Below are positions 5,945-6,091 of a stretch of 6,091 nucleotides of DNA, one piece after another. Numbering within the stretch: position 1 is the first letter of the stretch; each line of letters opens with the position of its first letter. The stretch comes from an uncultured Erysipelotrichaceae bacterium. GTDB taxonomy: Bacteria; Bacillota_I; Bacilli_A; Erysipelotrichales; Erysipelotrichaceae. The stretch lies in contig CADBPB010000128.1 of the NCBI GenBank assembly GCA_902796525.1, forward strand, positions 1 through 6,091, written 5' to 3'. The notes under the pieces were generated by a model, which was not told the DNA's origin, did not search any database, and worked only from the letters and a program-made list of their open reading frames with translations. A program made the position numbers and the translations under genes.

Positions 5945-6091
5945 CTAATCTTTCCATTTCAGATTGCCGATCATCTTCTTCCACAATCCGATGCCGTCTT
6001 CCTTGCATTCCTGACGGACATACAGATACAGATAATAGATCTTCTTGTCTTTCTTTGTCACATAGGCTTCGCCATACATCGGTACGCCTTC
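5945..6091 (-). CDS. C-terminal 48 residues of an unidentified protein, truncated by window edge
   Basis: A minus-strand reading frame enters at the right edge and runs 48 codons to TAG at 5945-5947. The peptide is basic and tyrosine-rich (VTKKDKKIYYLYLYVRQE at 11-28, then GIGLWKKMIGN at 33-43) and looks like a real coding segment with alternating strand character. I cannot name a family from this fragment. The same frame stays open for 12 more sense codons after the TAG (about TADRKTIKQLKN) to TAA at 5906-5908, with the shared hairpin 13 bases beyond. The TAG may therefore be a recent truncation of an originally longer tail. Confidence 0.6.
   Translation of the reverse strand, partial: EGVPMYGEAYVTKKDKKIYYLYLYVRQECKEDGIGLWKKMIGNLKWKD

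Noticed and set aside
5931..5979. Inverted repeat GATCGGC ... GCCGATC near the end of the truncated right-hand gene
   Set aside because: The arms are only 7 bases with a spacer of over 20 bases and no T-run, and one arm lies in coding sequence. Chance is the simpler explanation.

Overview
The window looks like chromosomal DNA of a Gram-positive Bacillota bacterium, most likely one of the gut-associated Erysipelotrichia-type lineages. This placement is inferred from strong GGAGG-type ribosome binding sites, an acceptable TTG start, sigma-A-like promoters in AT-rich gaps, short hairpin terminators and the general look of the proteins. No marker gene here fixes the genus. Genes are tightly packed, no gap exceeds about 170 bases, and I see no mobile element, CRISPR array, tRNA or rRNA.

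Layout, left to right. (1) 1-303, minus: N-terminal third of the 16S rRNA dimethyladenosine transferase RsmA/KsgA, running off the left edge, with a probable extended -10 promoter just upstream. (2) 398-2811, minus: a self-contained three-gene operon with a perfect TATAAT promoter, an atypical SDR (NmrA-like), a DUF1295/steroid 5-alpha-reductase-like membrane enzyme, an unrecognised six-helix membrane protein, and a 13-bp hairpin terminator. The genes are translationally coupled (8-base overlap, then a 1-base gap). (3) 2832-4582, minus: a Na+/phosphate cotransporter-family protein with a C-terminal PhoU-like domain, starting at TTG and closed by its own terminator. (4) 4641-5892, plus: a divergently transcribed metal-dependent amidohydrolase, followed by a perfect 13-bp hairpin. 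(5) 5945-6091, minus: the C-terminal 48 residues of an unidentified protein converging on that hairpin.

The most interesting unit is the three-gene operon. It places a nucleotide-binding SDR beside an integral-membrane reductase of the SRD5A/ICMT superfamily, which suggests two redox steps on a shared hydrophobic (sterol, polyprenoid or other lipid) substrate, with a third membrane partner of unknown role. The substrate cannot be read from the sequence. The second point of note is the transporter. Its first QSSS motif reads SSSS and its following GANIGTT-type motif reads GGEIGTT, while the second repeat is canonical. This may mean changed ion coupling or substrate.
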